64,000 bases of DNA from positions 124,001-188,000 of the forward strand of contig NZ_JASZYQ010000007.1 in the NCBI RefSeq assembly GCF_030316885.1, read 5' to 3'. Below are positions 1 to 8,138 of the stretch, in pieces (the first letter of the stretch is position 1; every line of letters begins with the position of its first letter). The position numbers and the translations under genes are program-made. The notes under the pieces are model-generated. The model was not told the DNA's origin. It ran no database searches and was given only the letters and a program-made list of their open reading frames with translations. This stretch comes from Variovorax jilinensis. Its GTDB lineage: Bacteria; Pseudomonadota; Gammaproteobacteria; Burkholderiales; Burkholderiaceae_C.

Positions 1-610
1 GCTGACCCTAATCGATTCGACCGAAGCACTCACCCATCCCGGGTCGGTGGGGCGGGCCCACAAAGGCATCCTGCACGTGACGGATGAGGCCGGCCATCTG
101 TTGCCAGCCGGCGTCACGGGGTTGGTGTACTTTTCCGGCGTCGCGTCCTTCGCGTACTACAAAGCACCCGAGAAGACCGCCGCCCGCACCCTGCCGCACG
201 GGTGGCAGACTTTCGGTGACGTCGGCCACGTCAACGAGGACGGGTATCTCTACCTCACTGATCGCCAGGATGACATGATCATTTCTGGTGGCGTCAACGT
301 GTACCCGCAGGAGATCGAGGCGGCGATCCTGAGCGTCAAGGGCGTTTGGGATTGCGCAGTGGTCGGGGTCCCGGACGAGCGCTTCGGTGAACGGCCTGTA
401 GCTTTTGTAGTGCCTGCACGAGGCACCGCCACCAGCGGTCCGGACACATTGATCGCCTCAGTGCGTTCGCACTGCGAGTCGCACCTCGGCCGTATCAAAA
501 GACCTTCAGATTTCCGAGTCGTCGAGAGCCTGCCCCGTTCGCCCACGGGCAAACTCCTGCGCCGGCGGCTCCGCGAGTGGCTAGCCCAGCCCGACCGCCC
601 AGCGAGCTGA
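1..610 (+). CDS. Acyl-CoA synthetase (AMP-forming), C-terminal part, cut by window start
   Basis: The frame beginning at base 2 is open to the window edge, so only about 202 C-terminal residues are visible. The C-terminal half of an ANL-family adenylating enzyme is recognisable: GDVGHVNEDGYLYLTDR, then the hinge DDMIISGGVNVYP, VVGVPDERFGERPVAFVVP, and the terminal SPTGKLLRRRL carrying the conserved catalytic lysine. Such enzymes activate a carboxylic acid with ATP to an acyl-adenylate and then to the CoA thioester. The substrate-binding N-terminal part is outside the window, so the acid cannot be guessed. It is convergent with the next gene, 23 bases away. Confidence 0.9.
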   Translation, partial: LTLIDSTEALTHPGSVGRAHKGILHVTDEAGHLLPAGVTGLVYFSGVASFAYYKAPEKTAARTLPHGWQTFGDVGHVNEDGYLYLTDRQDDMIISGGVNVYPQEIEAAILSVKGVWDCAVVGVPDERFGERPVAFVVPARGTATSGPDTLIASVRSHCESHLGRIKRPSDFRVVESLPRSPTGKLLRRRLREWLAQPDRPAS

Positions 611-633
611 ACGTCGAATGTCGGGCTGACCGC

Positions 634-2277
634 TCAGGACGGCCTGGAGGTGAGTTCGCTGGCGCGATCGCGTAGCTTGAATTTTTGGACCTTTCCGCTA
701 GCGGTCTTCGGAAGATCGTCACAGATGACCAGCTTCTCGGGCCAATACTGCTTGGCGGTCTGCGAAGTTTGCATGTATCGGGTCAGCTCGTCCATGTCGA
801 GCGTCTGGCCGGGCTTGGTCACGACGAACGCACACGCACGCTCGCCGAGCCGATCATCCGGGTAGCCGACGATTGCGGCCACCGCGACAGCGGGATGGCG
901 ATGCAGGAGCGCCTCAATCTCGAAAACAGGGATGTTTTCTCCACCGCGGATGATGATGTCCTTGCTTCGCCCGTTAATCCGGATGTAGCCCTCGTCATTC
1001 ACCACGTAAGCGAGATCTCCAGTGTCGAACCAGCCCTCTGCATCGACGGAGTTGAGGTCTGGGCGCTTCAGATACCCAGCGAACAGCGAGCTTCCGCGAA
1101 ACAATAGACGCCCCGTAGTGCCGACGGGAGCCGACTTGCGGTCTTCATCAACCACCTTAACTTCGACTCCACGGACCGCGCGGCCATCCGCAGTGGCCGA
1201 TAGGTCACTCGCGCGCTCAATCTGCGTCAGAGTTCCTGCGACGACCTCGGTCATGCCCCAGATGGAACAGACGGTTAGCTTCATTGCCTTGGCCGCACGC
1301 TCGATCAGCACTGGGGGAATGGGAGCGCCAGCACAACCGAACAACCGGAAATCAGGCGCACCTGGATCGCCTGCCTCCACCGCGCCAACCAGATCTGAAA
1401 GGAATGGTGTCGCAGCCGAGCTGTAACTCACATTCTCGCTACGCATAAGTTCGAGTGCAGCGCGAACCTCCCAGACATCCATCAGCACGACCGTGGCGCC
1501 AAGAATGAGCGGCATGGTGGTGAGATACGCATAGCCCATCAGATGACCGACGGGAGATGCTGCGAGGACGACATCGTCCGGAGTGAGTCGCAGATCCTCG
1601 ATTGAGGTGAACAGGGTTGATAGCAGCGTGTTGGAGGTGTGCATAACACCTTTAGGTGCACCGGTGGTGCCGGAGCTGAACATCAGCAGCGCCACATCGT
1701 CCGGCTCGAGCAACGCATCGGCGAGACTGGGTGCCTCCCGATCTGATCCCGACAGCAAGACCTCCTCGAATCCATCGGGGCCGTCCTCGCCCACGACAAC
1801 AAGACGCGTTAGATGTGGCAGTTTCGGGAGCATGCCGCGTGCCATGGCAGCATGGTCATGCCCACGATAGTTGGCTGGGACGATCAGAACCTTCGCCTCG
1901 CAGAACTCCAGCATGTAGACGAGCTCTCGCTCACGGAGAATGGGCATCAGAGGGTTCGCGACTGCACCGATACGCGCAACCGCTAGCATCGTCACGACAA
2001 ACTGCCAGACATTGGGCAACTGCATCGAAACGACGTCGCCCCGCCCCACGCCGAGCGCGCGTAGATTCGACGCGGCCTGCGCCGCCAAGGCATCCAACTC
2101 GCGATAGGTGATGCGGCGCGCCATCCCTCCGCCCTGGACGTGCCCGACAAGCGCTGTCTTGTCTGGCGTAACCGCCAGCACTTTGGCCAGACAATCGTTG
2201 ATGGTCATGTCCTTCCACCATCCCTGCGCGCGCATGGCCTGGGCACGGGACTGAAGAAGTGAGGTTTCGAAAGTCAT
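634..2277 (-). CDS. Acyl-CoA synthetase (AMP-forming), cyclohexanecarboxylate/medium-chain type
   Basis: A 547-residue ANL-superfamily ligase of full family length. Visible motifs are the phosphate-binding loop FSSGTTGAPKG (about residues 200-210), GWFDTGDLAYVVNDEGY, the hinge DIIIRGGENIPVFEIE and the C-terminal TASGKVQKFKLRD with the catalytic lysine. It should convert a free acid to its CoA ester in the cytoplasm; the overall look is closest to cyclohexanecarboxylate-CoA or medium-chain ligases, but substrate is inference. I chose the ATG at 2277 because GGAAAGAGAG lies just upstream; the frame stays open to an ATG at 2346. The upstream gap carries a palindrome-like site shared with etfB (2321-2340). 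Confidence 0.9.
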   Translation of the reverse strand: MTFETSLLQSRAQAMRAQGWWKDMTINDCLAKVLAVTPDKTALVGHVQGGGMARRITYRELDALAAQAASNLRALGVGRGDVVSMQLPNVWQFVVTMLAVARIGAVANPLMPILRERELVYMLEFCEAKVLIVPANYRGHDHAAMARGMLPKLPHLTRLVVVGEDGPDGFEEVLLSGSDREAPSLADALLEPDDVALLMFSSGTTGAPKGVMHTSNTLLSTLFTSIEDLRLTPDDVVLAASPVGHLMGYAYLTTMPLILGATVVLMDVWEVRAALELMRSENVSYSSAATPFLSDLVGAVEAGDPGAPDFRLFGCAGAPIPPVLIERAAKAMKLTVCSIWGMTEVVAGTLTQIERASDLSATADGRAVRGVEVKVVDEDRKSAPVGTTGRLLFRGSSLFAGYLKRPDLNSVDAEGWFDTGDLAYVVNDEGYIRINGRSKDIIIRGGENIPVFEIEALLHRHPAVAVAAIVGYPDDRLGERACAFVVTKPGQTLDMDELTRYMQTSQTAKQYWPEKLVICDDLPKTASGKVQKFKLRDRASELTSRPS

Positions 2278-2320
2278 GCGGTCTCTCTTTCCGGAAAGCG
2301 AATTGAGGGTTGCTTCAACA

Positions 2321-2340
2321 GTCGTACAGTAGCGCACGAT
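2321..2340. promoter_or_regulatory. Putative operator (CGTAC-type imperfect inverted repeat) upstream of the acyl-CoA synthetase
   Basis: GTCGTACAGTAGCGCACGAT contains the half-site CGTAC and its degenerate inverse GCACG. It matches the site at 3345-3364 in 15 of 20 positions and lies 44 bases from the ligase start, where the other copy lies 41 bases from etfB. The arrangement fits a TetR-type operator; no TetR gene is in the window, so the regulator is unknown. Confidence 0.4.
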
Positions 2341-2382
2341 CTGCATGAGGATCTATTGGGATTACCCTGATGTCTCGGCATT

Positions 2383-3303
2383 TCAAGCGCGGCTGTACGT
2401 CCCAAGGGCCGTTCCGGCGATGACCGCCACCAGACCCACACCGTGCCAGGCGGTCAAAGTCTCGCCGAGCAAGAGTGCCGCGAAGCCCACCCCAAACACA
2501 GGCACCCAGTAGAACCACAGTGACACCCGCGCCACGCCAAGCCTCGCGATGGCATGGTTCCATGCCAAATTGCCAAAAGTCGTAGCGATCAAGGAAGAGA
2601 ACAGCACCAGCATCAGTGGCCAGAATCCAGGCACCCAGGCCTTGACATTGGTTGCCGCGCCGACGAAGGCCGTATGCATGGCGAGCATCAGAGTGCCGCA
2701 CGCGTAGATCATCGCACTCGCGTGTAGCGCGTCTGTCTCTCTCGCGAGGCGCTGGACGAGAACGCCGCCCACCGCGAAAGTGACGACCGATGCAACCACC
2801 ATCGCGTCGCCGAGACCCGCCTCCGCCACCCTAGCACCAGGAGATTGAAGAACGACGATCAGGACGCCGCCGAAGCCGAGCGCCACGCCTGCGATTCGCA
2901 GATACCCAAGGCGATCACGCAACACGAGAGCGGCCATCAACGACGATACCAACGGGCTCAATGCAATCGCGACCGACGCGTTGGTGGCCGTCGTGCGGAA
3001 AAGGCCTGCAGAAAGTAGTATCTGGTTCAAGTAGACCATCAGCACCGCGCAGGCAATCACTGTTGCCAACTGATTGCGCGTCATTCGCGTACGCGGTCGC
3101 GTCCCATGCTGCCTCCAAAGCATAAGTCCCATGAAAACTGCAGCGATGCCGGCCCGTTCCGTCGCCATTACCGCCGGGTCATAGTAAGAGGCAATGGTCT
3201 TCATCGCCGTCATATTCAACCCCCAGAGCGCCGTGACAAGAAGCAGAAGAGCTGCGAGCCGGCGGCCTTCGGCCTGCGTAGGCCTGCCGTGGGACGGCAT
3301 CAT
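2383..3303 (-). CDS. DMT-superfamily (EamA) transporter
   Basis: About 306 residues, almost entirely hydrophobic, with about ten predictable membrane segments in two EamA repeats (the first from LAALLLLVTALWGLNMTAMK, the second from VTFAVGGVLVQRL). Members are drug/metabolite exporters of the inner membrane; the cargo cannot be read from sequence. Two ATGs (3303 and 3300) start the likely protein just before a charged N-terminus; the frame is open to 3369, but that start would lie inside the regulatory region shared with etfB. It is divergent from etfB and points towards the acyl-CoA synthetase. Confidence 0.8.
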   Translation of the reverse strand: MMPSHGRPTQAEGRRLAALLLLVTALWGLNMTAMKTIASYYDPAVMATERAGIAAVFMGLMLWRQHGTRPRTRMTRNQLATVIACAVLMVYLNQILLSAGLFRTTATNASVAIALSPLVSSLMAALVLRDRLGYLRIAGVALGFGGVLIVVLQSPGARVAEAGLGDAMVVASVVTFAVGGVLVQRLARETDALHASAMIYACGTLMLAMHTAFVGAATNVKAWVPGFWPLMLVLFSSLIATTFGNLAWNHAIARLGVARVSLWFYWVPVFGVGFAALLLGETLTAWHGVGLVAVIAGTALGTYSRA

Positions 3304-3334
3304 GGCCGCCGAAGCCTGCAGGTTGATTGCCTCA

Positions 3335-3364
3335 TTGCCTTCATGTCGTACGGTAGTGTACAGT
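3335..3364 (+). promoter_or_regulatory. Putative etfB promoter with embedded operator
   Basis: TTGCCT at 3335-3340 and TACAGT at 3359-3364 are separated by 18 bases and could be -35 and -10 boxes. GTCGTACGGTAGTGTACAGT (3345-3364), the second copy of the site found before the acyl-CoA synthetase, fills the spacer and the -10 box, as expected for a repressor site. The boxes each match four of six consensus positions, so this is tentative. Confidence 0.4.
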
Positions 3365-3404
3365 CTCAATCGTTACTGTCTACCAAAAGATCCGGAGCCA
3401 ACCA

Positions 3405-4154
3405 ATGAAGATTCTTGTTCCCGTCAAGCGGGTCGTCGACTACAACGTCAAGGTTCGCGTCAAGTCCGATGGCACGGGCGTCGATTTCGCCAACGTCAAG
3501 ATGAGCATGAACCCCTTCGACGAGATCGCTGTCGAAGAAGCGGTTCGTCTAAAGGAAAAGGGCGTGGCCACCGAGATCATCGCGGTCTCGTGCGGCGACG
3601 CGAAGTGCCAGGAAACCCTGCGCACCGCGATGGCCATCGGCGCCGATCGCGGCATCCTGGTCGAGTCCACCGAAGAGCTGCAGCCGCTGGCCGTGGCCAA
3701 GCTGCTCAAGGCGCTGGTCGACAAGGAGCAGCCCTCGCTGATCATCCTCGGCAAGCAGGCGATCGACGACGACGCCAACCAGACGGGCCAGATGCTGGCC
3801 GCGCTCGCCGACCTGCCGCAAGCCACCTTCGCCTCGAAGGTGGAAGTGGCGGGCGACAAGGTCAGCGTCACGCGTGAAGTGGACGGCGGCCTCGAGACCA
3901 TCTCGCTGAGCGTGCCGGCCGTCATCACGACCGACCTGCGGCTGAACGAGCCGCGCTACGTCACGCTGCCCAACATCATGAAGGCCAAGAAGAAGCAGCT
4001 CAACGTCGTGAAGCCCGAGGACCTGGGCGTGGACGTAAAGCCGCGCCTGAAGACGTTGAAGGTGTCGGAGCCGCCGAAGCGCGGAGCCGGCATCAAGGTG
4101 GCCGATGTGGCCGCCCTCGTCGACAAGCTGAAGAACGAAGCCAAGGTCATCTGA
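3405..4154 (+). CDS. etfB: Electron transfer flavoprotein, beta subunit
   Basis: 249 residues, the usual length for EtfB. The N-terminus MKILVPVKRVVDYNVKVRVK, the stretch NPFDEIAVEEAVRLKE, AIDDDANQTGQ and the signature region VPAVITTDLRLNEPRYVTLP are typical. With EtfA it forms the soluble heterodimer that takes electrons from acyl-CoA dehydrogenases and passes them to ETF:quinone oxidoreductase. The start ATG has GGAG about eight bases upstream. Codon use is more strongly biased than in neighbouring catabolic genes, consistent with high expression. Two acyl-CoA dehydrogenases in this window are likely clients. Confidence 0.97.
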   Translation: MKILVPVKRVVDYNVKVRVKSDGTGVDFANVKMSMNPFDEIAVEEAVRLKEKGVATEIIAVSCGDAKCQETLRTAMAIGADRGILVESTEELQPLAVAKLLKALVDKEQPSLIILGKQAIDDDANQTGQMLAALADLPQATFASKVEVAGDKVSVTREVDGGLETISLSVPAVITTDLRLNEPRYVTLPNIMKAKKKQLNVVKPEDLGVDVKPRLKTLKVSEPPKRGAGIKVADVAALVDKLKNEAKVI

Positions 4155-4177
4155 GACTCCGAAGAAGGAATACCAAC

Positions 4178-5113
4178 ATGACCGTCCTCGTCATCGCAGA
4201 ACACGACCACGCCACCCTCAAGCCGGCGACCCTCAACACCGTGACCGCGGGCATCGCCTGCGCGAGCGGCGACGTCCACGTGCTGGTGGCCGGTGCCAAC
4301 GCCGCCGAGGCCGCCAAGGCTGCCGCGCAGGTCGCAGGCGTGGCCAAGGTGATCGTCGCCGACAGCCCGAGCCTGGCCGAGAACCTGGCCGAGAACGTGG
4401 CCGCGCAGGTGCTCGCCATCGCGAAGAACTACAGCCACATCCTGTTCCCCTCGACCGCCAACGGCAAGAACGTGGCGCCGCGCGTGGCGGCCTTGCTCGA
4501 CGTGGCGCAGATCAGCGACGTCACCAAGGTCGACAGCCCCGACACCTTCGAGCGTCCGATCTACGCGGGCAACGCCATCGCCATCGTGCAGAGCAGCGAT
4601 GCGATCAAGGTGATCACGGTGCGCACCACCGGCTTCGACGCCGCGGCTGCCACCGGCGGCAGCGCCGCGACCGAGACGGTCGACGGCGTCGCCGACAGCG
4701 GCAAGTCGAGCTTCGTGGGCCGCGAGGTCACCAAGAGCGACCGCCCTGAGCTCACCGCCGCCAAGATCATCGTCTCGGGTGGCCGGGCCCTGGGCAGCGC
4801 CGAGAAGTTCACCGAAGTCATGACGCCGCTGGCCGACAAGCTCAACGCGGGCCTCGGTGCCAGCCGCGCCGCAGTGGACGCGGGCTACGCACCGAACGAC
4901 TGGCAGGTGGGCCAGACCGGCAAGATCGTGGCGCCGCAGCTCTACATCGCGGCCGGCATCTCGGGTGCGATCCAGCATCTGGCCGGCATGAAGGATTCGA
5001 AGGTCATCGTCGCGATCAACAAGGACGAAGAGGCGCCGATCTTCTCGGTGGCCGACTACGGCCTGGTGGCCGACCTGTTCGTGGCGGTACCTGAACTGGT
5101 CAAGGTGATCTGA
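4178..5113 (+). CDS. etfA: Electron transfer flavoprotein, alpha subunit
   Basis: 311 residues, full length. The C-terminal FAD-binding domain is clear: SGGRALGSAEKF, LGASRAAVDAGYAPNDWQVG, TGKIVAPQLYIAAGISGAIQ and VIVAINKDEEAPIF, which together make the family signature. It follows etfB by 23 bases with AGAAGGAA before its ATG, so the two are one operon. It carries the FAD used to shuttle electrons from acyl-CoA dehydrogenases. A weak hairpin followed by five T residues begins about 35 bases after its stop. Confidence 0.97.
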   Translation: MTVLVIAEHDHATLKPATLNTVTAGIACASGDVHVLVAGANAAEAAKAAAQVAGVAKVIVADSPSLAENLAENVAAQVLAIAKNYSHILFPSTANGKNVAPRVAALLDVAQISDVTKVDSPDTFERPIYAGNAIAIVQSSDAIKVITVRTTGFDAAAATGGSAATETVDGVADSGKSSFVGREVTKSDRPELTAAKIIVSGGRALGSAEKFTEVMTPLADKLNAGLGASRAAVDAGYAPNDWQVGQTGKIVAPQLYIAAGISGAIQHLAGMKDSKVIVAINKDEEAPIFSVADYGLVADLFVAVPELVKVI

Positions 5114-5148
5114 CACTTTGAGGATCCATCCAGAGCAAACCAATGGCC

Positions 5149-5174
5149 GAGAAGGAACTGAGTTCTCCCTTTTT
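5149..5174 (+). terminator. Possible weak intrinsic terminator after etfBA
   Basis: GAGAAGGAACTGAGTTCTC can fold (GAGAA with TTCTC, or GAAC with GTTC) and is followed by CC and five T residues. The stem is short and GC-poor, so this is only a candidate end for the etfBA transcript. Confidence 0.3.
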
Positions 5175-5285
5175 GGCGCGTAGGCTGTACCGCCTTACTA
5201 CTAGCGAACTCCCATGTTGGCTCATTTCGCCAGCAAGAGTGAAATTAAGGCTACTCGGGGACCTCCGATCCTTACGGGAGGGCAG

Positions 5286-5460
5286 GGTCCGAAACGCCGG
5301 CATCGAGTCCACTGTGTATGGAGGAATCTCGTCGTCAGATGATCGAGCTGGCCCATGCCGGCCGCATGCCGACGCAGCTCGCGCGCCAATTCGGCTGCTC
5401 TGCCCAGAGCATCTCCACTGGATGACGGCTGCCGCCGCCGACAGTGGTAAGGCGCAAGGC
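5286..5460 (+). pseudogene. Remnant of IS3-family transposase OrfA
   Basis: From 5318 the reading MEESRRQMIELAHAGRMPTQ, LARQFGCSAQSIST resembles the N-terminal helix-turn-helix of IS3-type OrfA proteins. It meets a stop at 5423, but one frame over the expected continuation W-x5-ADSGKAQGDFP can be read, so a frameshift has broken it. Just upstream, PKRRHRVH in another frame resembles the usual OrfA start. No OrfB or terminal inverted repeats are seen. It belongs to an 880-base stretch without intact genes. Confidence 0.5.
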
Positions 5461-5747
5461 GACTTTCCGGCTCGCTCGGCAACAACGGCGATGCGTGCCT
5501 TTTGCACGTCTTACACTCGAATCGTGGTGGTGGAAACGGGGGCGCACAGGAACTTTCAAGACAAGAAGCACCGTAGCCATTCGTGCTATGAATTGATCGA
5601 GCGCAGTGGTCTCAGATCAGGCTTACTTCGAGATAGCAACCTCTGCGCGAGCGCTCCGCCGTTGCTGAGAAACAGGCACTATCTTCATCCCCACTAAGAC
5701 CGGTCGAGATGCGAGATCACGCAGTTCTGCGAGAGCTATGCTTCAAC

Positions 5748-5960
5748 GACAGCCGCGATCCGCCTGGTCGATGTATATCTCTTGGAGAGCGGAAAGGCGT
5801 CCCCTCGGCCGAGGCAAGCGATCTCCGAAGTAGCCCTTTGTCTGGGGGCGTGCCAGGCATCTAGGTGCGCGGGTCTGTCGTGCGCTCCGGGTATGTCGAT
5901 TTCCGGACGGCGAGAAGAGCTTCGGCGCAGCGGCACCCGACCTCCTCGGCGTCGGGCTGT
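5748..5960 (+). pseudogene. Possible remnant of an AraC-family regulator (C-terminal HTH)
   Basis: The frame containing 5782 reads LLESGKASPRPRQAISEVAL then CLG, similar to the AraC/XylS DNA-binding domain (LLE-x-GxAS...ISEVALxLGF). Further on, SCAPGMSISGRREELRRS resembles the RRWTGMSPxEYRR end of that domain after small deletions and frame changes. There is no start, and the N-terminal part is missing. It is probably a decayed fragment brought or left by mobile DNA; the assignment rests on short motifs only. Confidence 0.35.
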
Positions 5961-5994
5961 TAGTCATGTGCGCGATTTCGGCGCAAGCGAAGGT

Positions 5995-6894
5995 TCAGTC
6001 TCCTATCGCGACGACGCATTCGGCGCGCGCCACCGGGCGCGCCAAATCGCCTTGGTGCGCGATTGCCGTCAGCACGTCGATGCGCGCACCGCTCTTTACA
6101 ATGTCTGCGGCGACGCTGGTCGCGCTGGCGCCCGCTGCGCGAAGGAACTGGACCGCGACGCTCAGCAAGCGACGTGGTCTGGCGGCATCGAGTGCGAGCC
6201 GCCGCGATGTATGAAGCGAGGTCGCACCCAACGCCGCCGCCGTGCTGCCGCCATGAAGCGAAGGCAGCGACTGCGCTCCGACCAGGGCCTCGCGAAAGGG
6301 CATCGTCGTACCGAGGTCGGAATGCTGCAGGCCCAGCAACGCGGCGAAGCCGCCCGCCTCCAGAAGGGCGTGGGTTTGAGGCGGGGGCGCAATAGAGAGC
6401 GCAGCTCCCGTCTTTGCCGCACCGGGATGCGAGCCCTTGGCATAGGCCGAACTTGCAAAGGCTAGTGCGGCACCTGTGGAGGCGCATCGCGCCTCGGCAC
6501 GCGTCAGCGCCCAGCCCGCGTCGGACCAGACGGTCCACGCCTCGCACATAACGTCATTGCCGTCGGTGGGCTGGTCTGCGAACTCGACGCGAAGGTCCAC
6601 GGTGGCAATGAGTTGCGCCTGCATCAACCCTGCATACACGCCGGCGCTGCAGGCATGATCCAGAGCGCCCAGGATGGCCAGGGGATCGACAGCCCTGCGA
6701 CGCACATCCAGCACGCTCTCGCCGAAGGGAAGGAGGATGGAGATTCGGCCATTCGCCTGGCCATTCCACCGCAGGTCCAGCGCACGCGGATAGGCCATGG
6801 AACGCAGGTGCAGCGCCGGGTCGCCTGCGGGATAGAAGCCACCGTGCTCCGGCAGTCGCGCCGGATCGTCGATAGGGACGCGCCCCGCCGTCAT
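5995..6894 (-). CDS. Double-hotdog acyl-CoA thioesterase-like protein
   Basis: 299 residues made of two hotdog-like halves: the first contains LGALDHACSAGVYAGLMQ and LIATVDLRVEFADQP, the second has LPSLHGGSTAAALGATSLH, LLSVAVQFLRAAGA and ARPVARAECVVAIGD. The pattern resembles PaaI/4HBT-type thioesterases, which hydrolyse acyl- or aryl-CoA. It may free CoA from a dead-end intermediate or release the pathway product. Its ATG overlaps the stop of the acyl-CoA dehydrogenase gene by four bases (ATGA), so the two are translationally coupled. Exact substrate unknown. Confidence 0.7.
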   Translation of the reverse strand: MTAGRVPIDDPARLPEHGGFYPAGDPALHLRSMAYPRALDLRWNGQANGRISILLPFGESVLDVRRRAVDPLAILGALDHACSAGVYAGLMQAQLIATVDLRVEFADQPTDGNDVMCEAWTVWSDAGWALTRAEARCASTGAALAFASSAYAKGSHPGAAKTGAALSIAPPPQTHALLEAGGFAALLGLQHSDLGTTMPFREALVGAQSLPSLHGGSTAAALGATSLHTSRRLALDAARPRRLLSVAVQFLRAAGASATSVAADIVKSGARIDVLTAIAHQGDLARPVARAECVVAIGD

Positions 6895-8027
6895 TTCAGA
6901 ATGTGCTTGGCGATCATGTTGCGCTGAATCTCCGAAGCGCCTTCATAGATGCGCAGCACACGAAGATCGCGGAACACCCGCTCGACGACCATGCCCTTGA
7001 TGTAGCCCGCGCCACCGAAGACCTGCAACGCCTTGTCCGCAGTCCTGTTCGCGGTCTCGGTGCAGAACACCTTCACGTAGGCGGATTTGAGACGCACATC
7101 CTGGTCGTGCTGTACGCCAAAGGCAGCTTCGAGCAGAAGCAGACGCGCGATGTGCTGCTCCATGGTCATGTCGGCCAGCATATGTTGAATCACCTGGTGG
7201 CTCGCGAGCGGAACGCCGAAGGTGAAGCGCTCCTTGGCGTAGCGCAGCGCATGCTCCAGGGCGATATCGCCGCCGCCGAGCGCCTGACACCCTACGTTCA
7301 CGCGTGCTTCACTGAGCCCCTCGAGCGCATAGTAGAAGCCACGGCCCTCTTCGCCGAGCAGGTTCTCCGCAGGAATTTCGCAGTCGTCGAATGACAGTTC
7401 GAACAGGCCGTCGACCATCCACCCCATGGTCTTCATCGGGGCACTGATGGCAAAGCCCTTGGTCGATGGCTCGATGATGAATGCGGAGACGCCGTCGCGT
7501 CCCTTCGACTTGTCGGTCTTGGCGAACACGACGATGATGTCCGCCTTGTTCGCATTGGAGATGAAGGTCTTGGTCCCGTTCAGGATCCACTTGTCACCCT
7601 TGCGGACGGCCGTGGTCTTCATGGCGTTCACGTCGGAACCGCCACCCGGCTCCGTGAGGGCAAAGCAGACGCGCTTCGTGCCGGCAGCAATCCCCGGCAG
7701 CCACTTGTCCTTCTGCGCCGGCGTGCCATGCCGGATGAGCGCATGCGGCGTCGGTCCGACGGCCGAACGGATCAATGGCCAGAACTGCGGCGGCATGCGC
7801 GCAAGTTCCAGTTGAACGGTCACGCTCGTGATCTTGTCGACATTGGTGCCGCCGTACTCCTCCGGAATCGTGAGGCCGTAGTAGCCCATCTTCATCAGGG
7901 TCTCGTCGACGATCGGCGGCACCTCGTTCGTTTCCTGGAATCTGGGCTCGTGCAACAGGAGATCGTCGACGACCTCACGCGTCGATTGCTGCATGGCGAT
8001 CGTATCGGGAGAAAGGTTGAAGTCCAT
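6891..8027 (-). CDS. Acyl-CoA dehydrogenase
   Basis: 378 residues, standard length. Visible are FALTEPGGGSDVNAMKTTAV (flavin/substrate site), GTKTFISNANKADIIVVFAK, LASHQVIQHMLADM and the C-terminal LRIYEGASEIQRNMIAKHIL, whose YEG glutamate is at the position of the catalytic base. It should introduce an alpha,beta double bond in an acyl-CoA with electrons going to EtfAB. It is a clear paralogue of the dehydrogenase at 18498-19634. A GGGTCACCC palindrome lies about 40 bases upstream. No strong ribosome site is visible before the ATG. Confidence 0.93.
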   Translation of the reverse strand: MDFNLSPDTIAMQQSTREVVDDLLLHEPRFQETNEVPPIVDETLMKMGYYGLTIPEEYGGTNVDKITSVTVQLELARMPPQFWPLIRSAVGPTPHALIRHGTPAQKDKWLPGIAAGTKRVCFALTEPGGGSDVNAMKTTAVRKGDKWILNGTKTFISNANKADIIVVFAKTDKSKGRDGVSAFIIEPSTKGFAISAPMKTMGWMVDGLFELSFDDCEIPAENLLGEEGRGFYYALEGLSEARVNVGCQALGGGDIALEHALRYAKERFTFGVPLASHQVIQHMLADMTMEQHIARLLLLEAAFGVQHDQDVRLKSAYVKVFCTETANRTADKALQVFGGAGYIKGMVVERVFRDLRVLRIYEGASEIQRNMIAKHILK

Positions 8028-8063
8028 TTTGAATGCTATAAGTTGAAGAGATGAAATGAAGCC

Positions 8064-8080
8064 TATTGGGTCACCCTATA
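8064..8080. promoter_or_regulatory. Putative GntR/FadR-type operator before the acyl-CoA dehydrogenase
   Basis: TATTGGGTCACCCTATA contains the perfect GGGT-C-ACCC inverted repeat, 37 bases upstream of the acyl-CoA dehydrogenase start. A similar site (GGGTGATCC) occurs at 9404-9420 between the CoA-transferase and the FadR-type regulator gene, so that regulator may control both. Confidence 0.4.
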
Positions 8081-8138
8081 ATGAAGACGAGCTGCATCCC
8101 CTGGTAGCGTGAAAACCCTCGTCCTGGGTGGCCCGCCG

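Noticed and set aside
3956..5143. 395-codon minus-strand frame opposite etfA
   Set aside because: Asp/His/Arg-rich shadow of etfA, caused by its strong codon bias.
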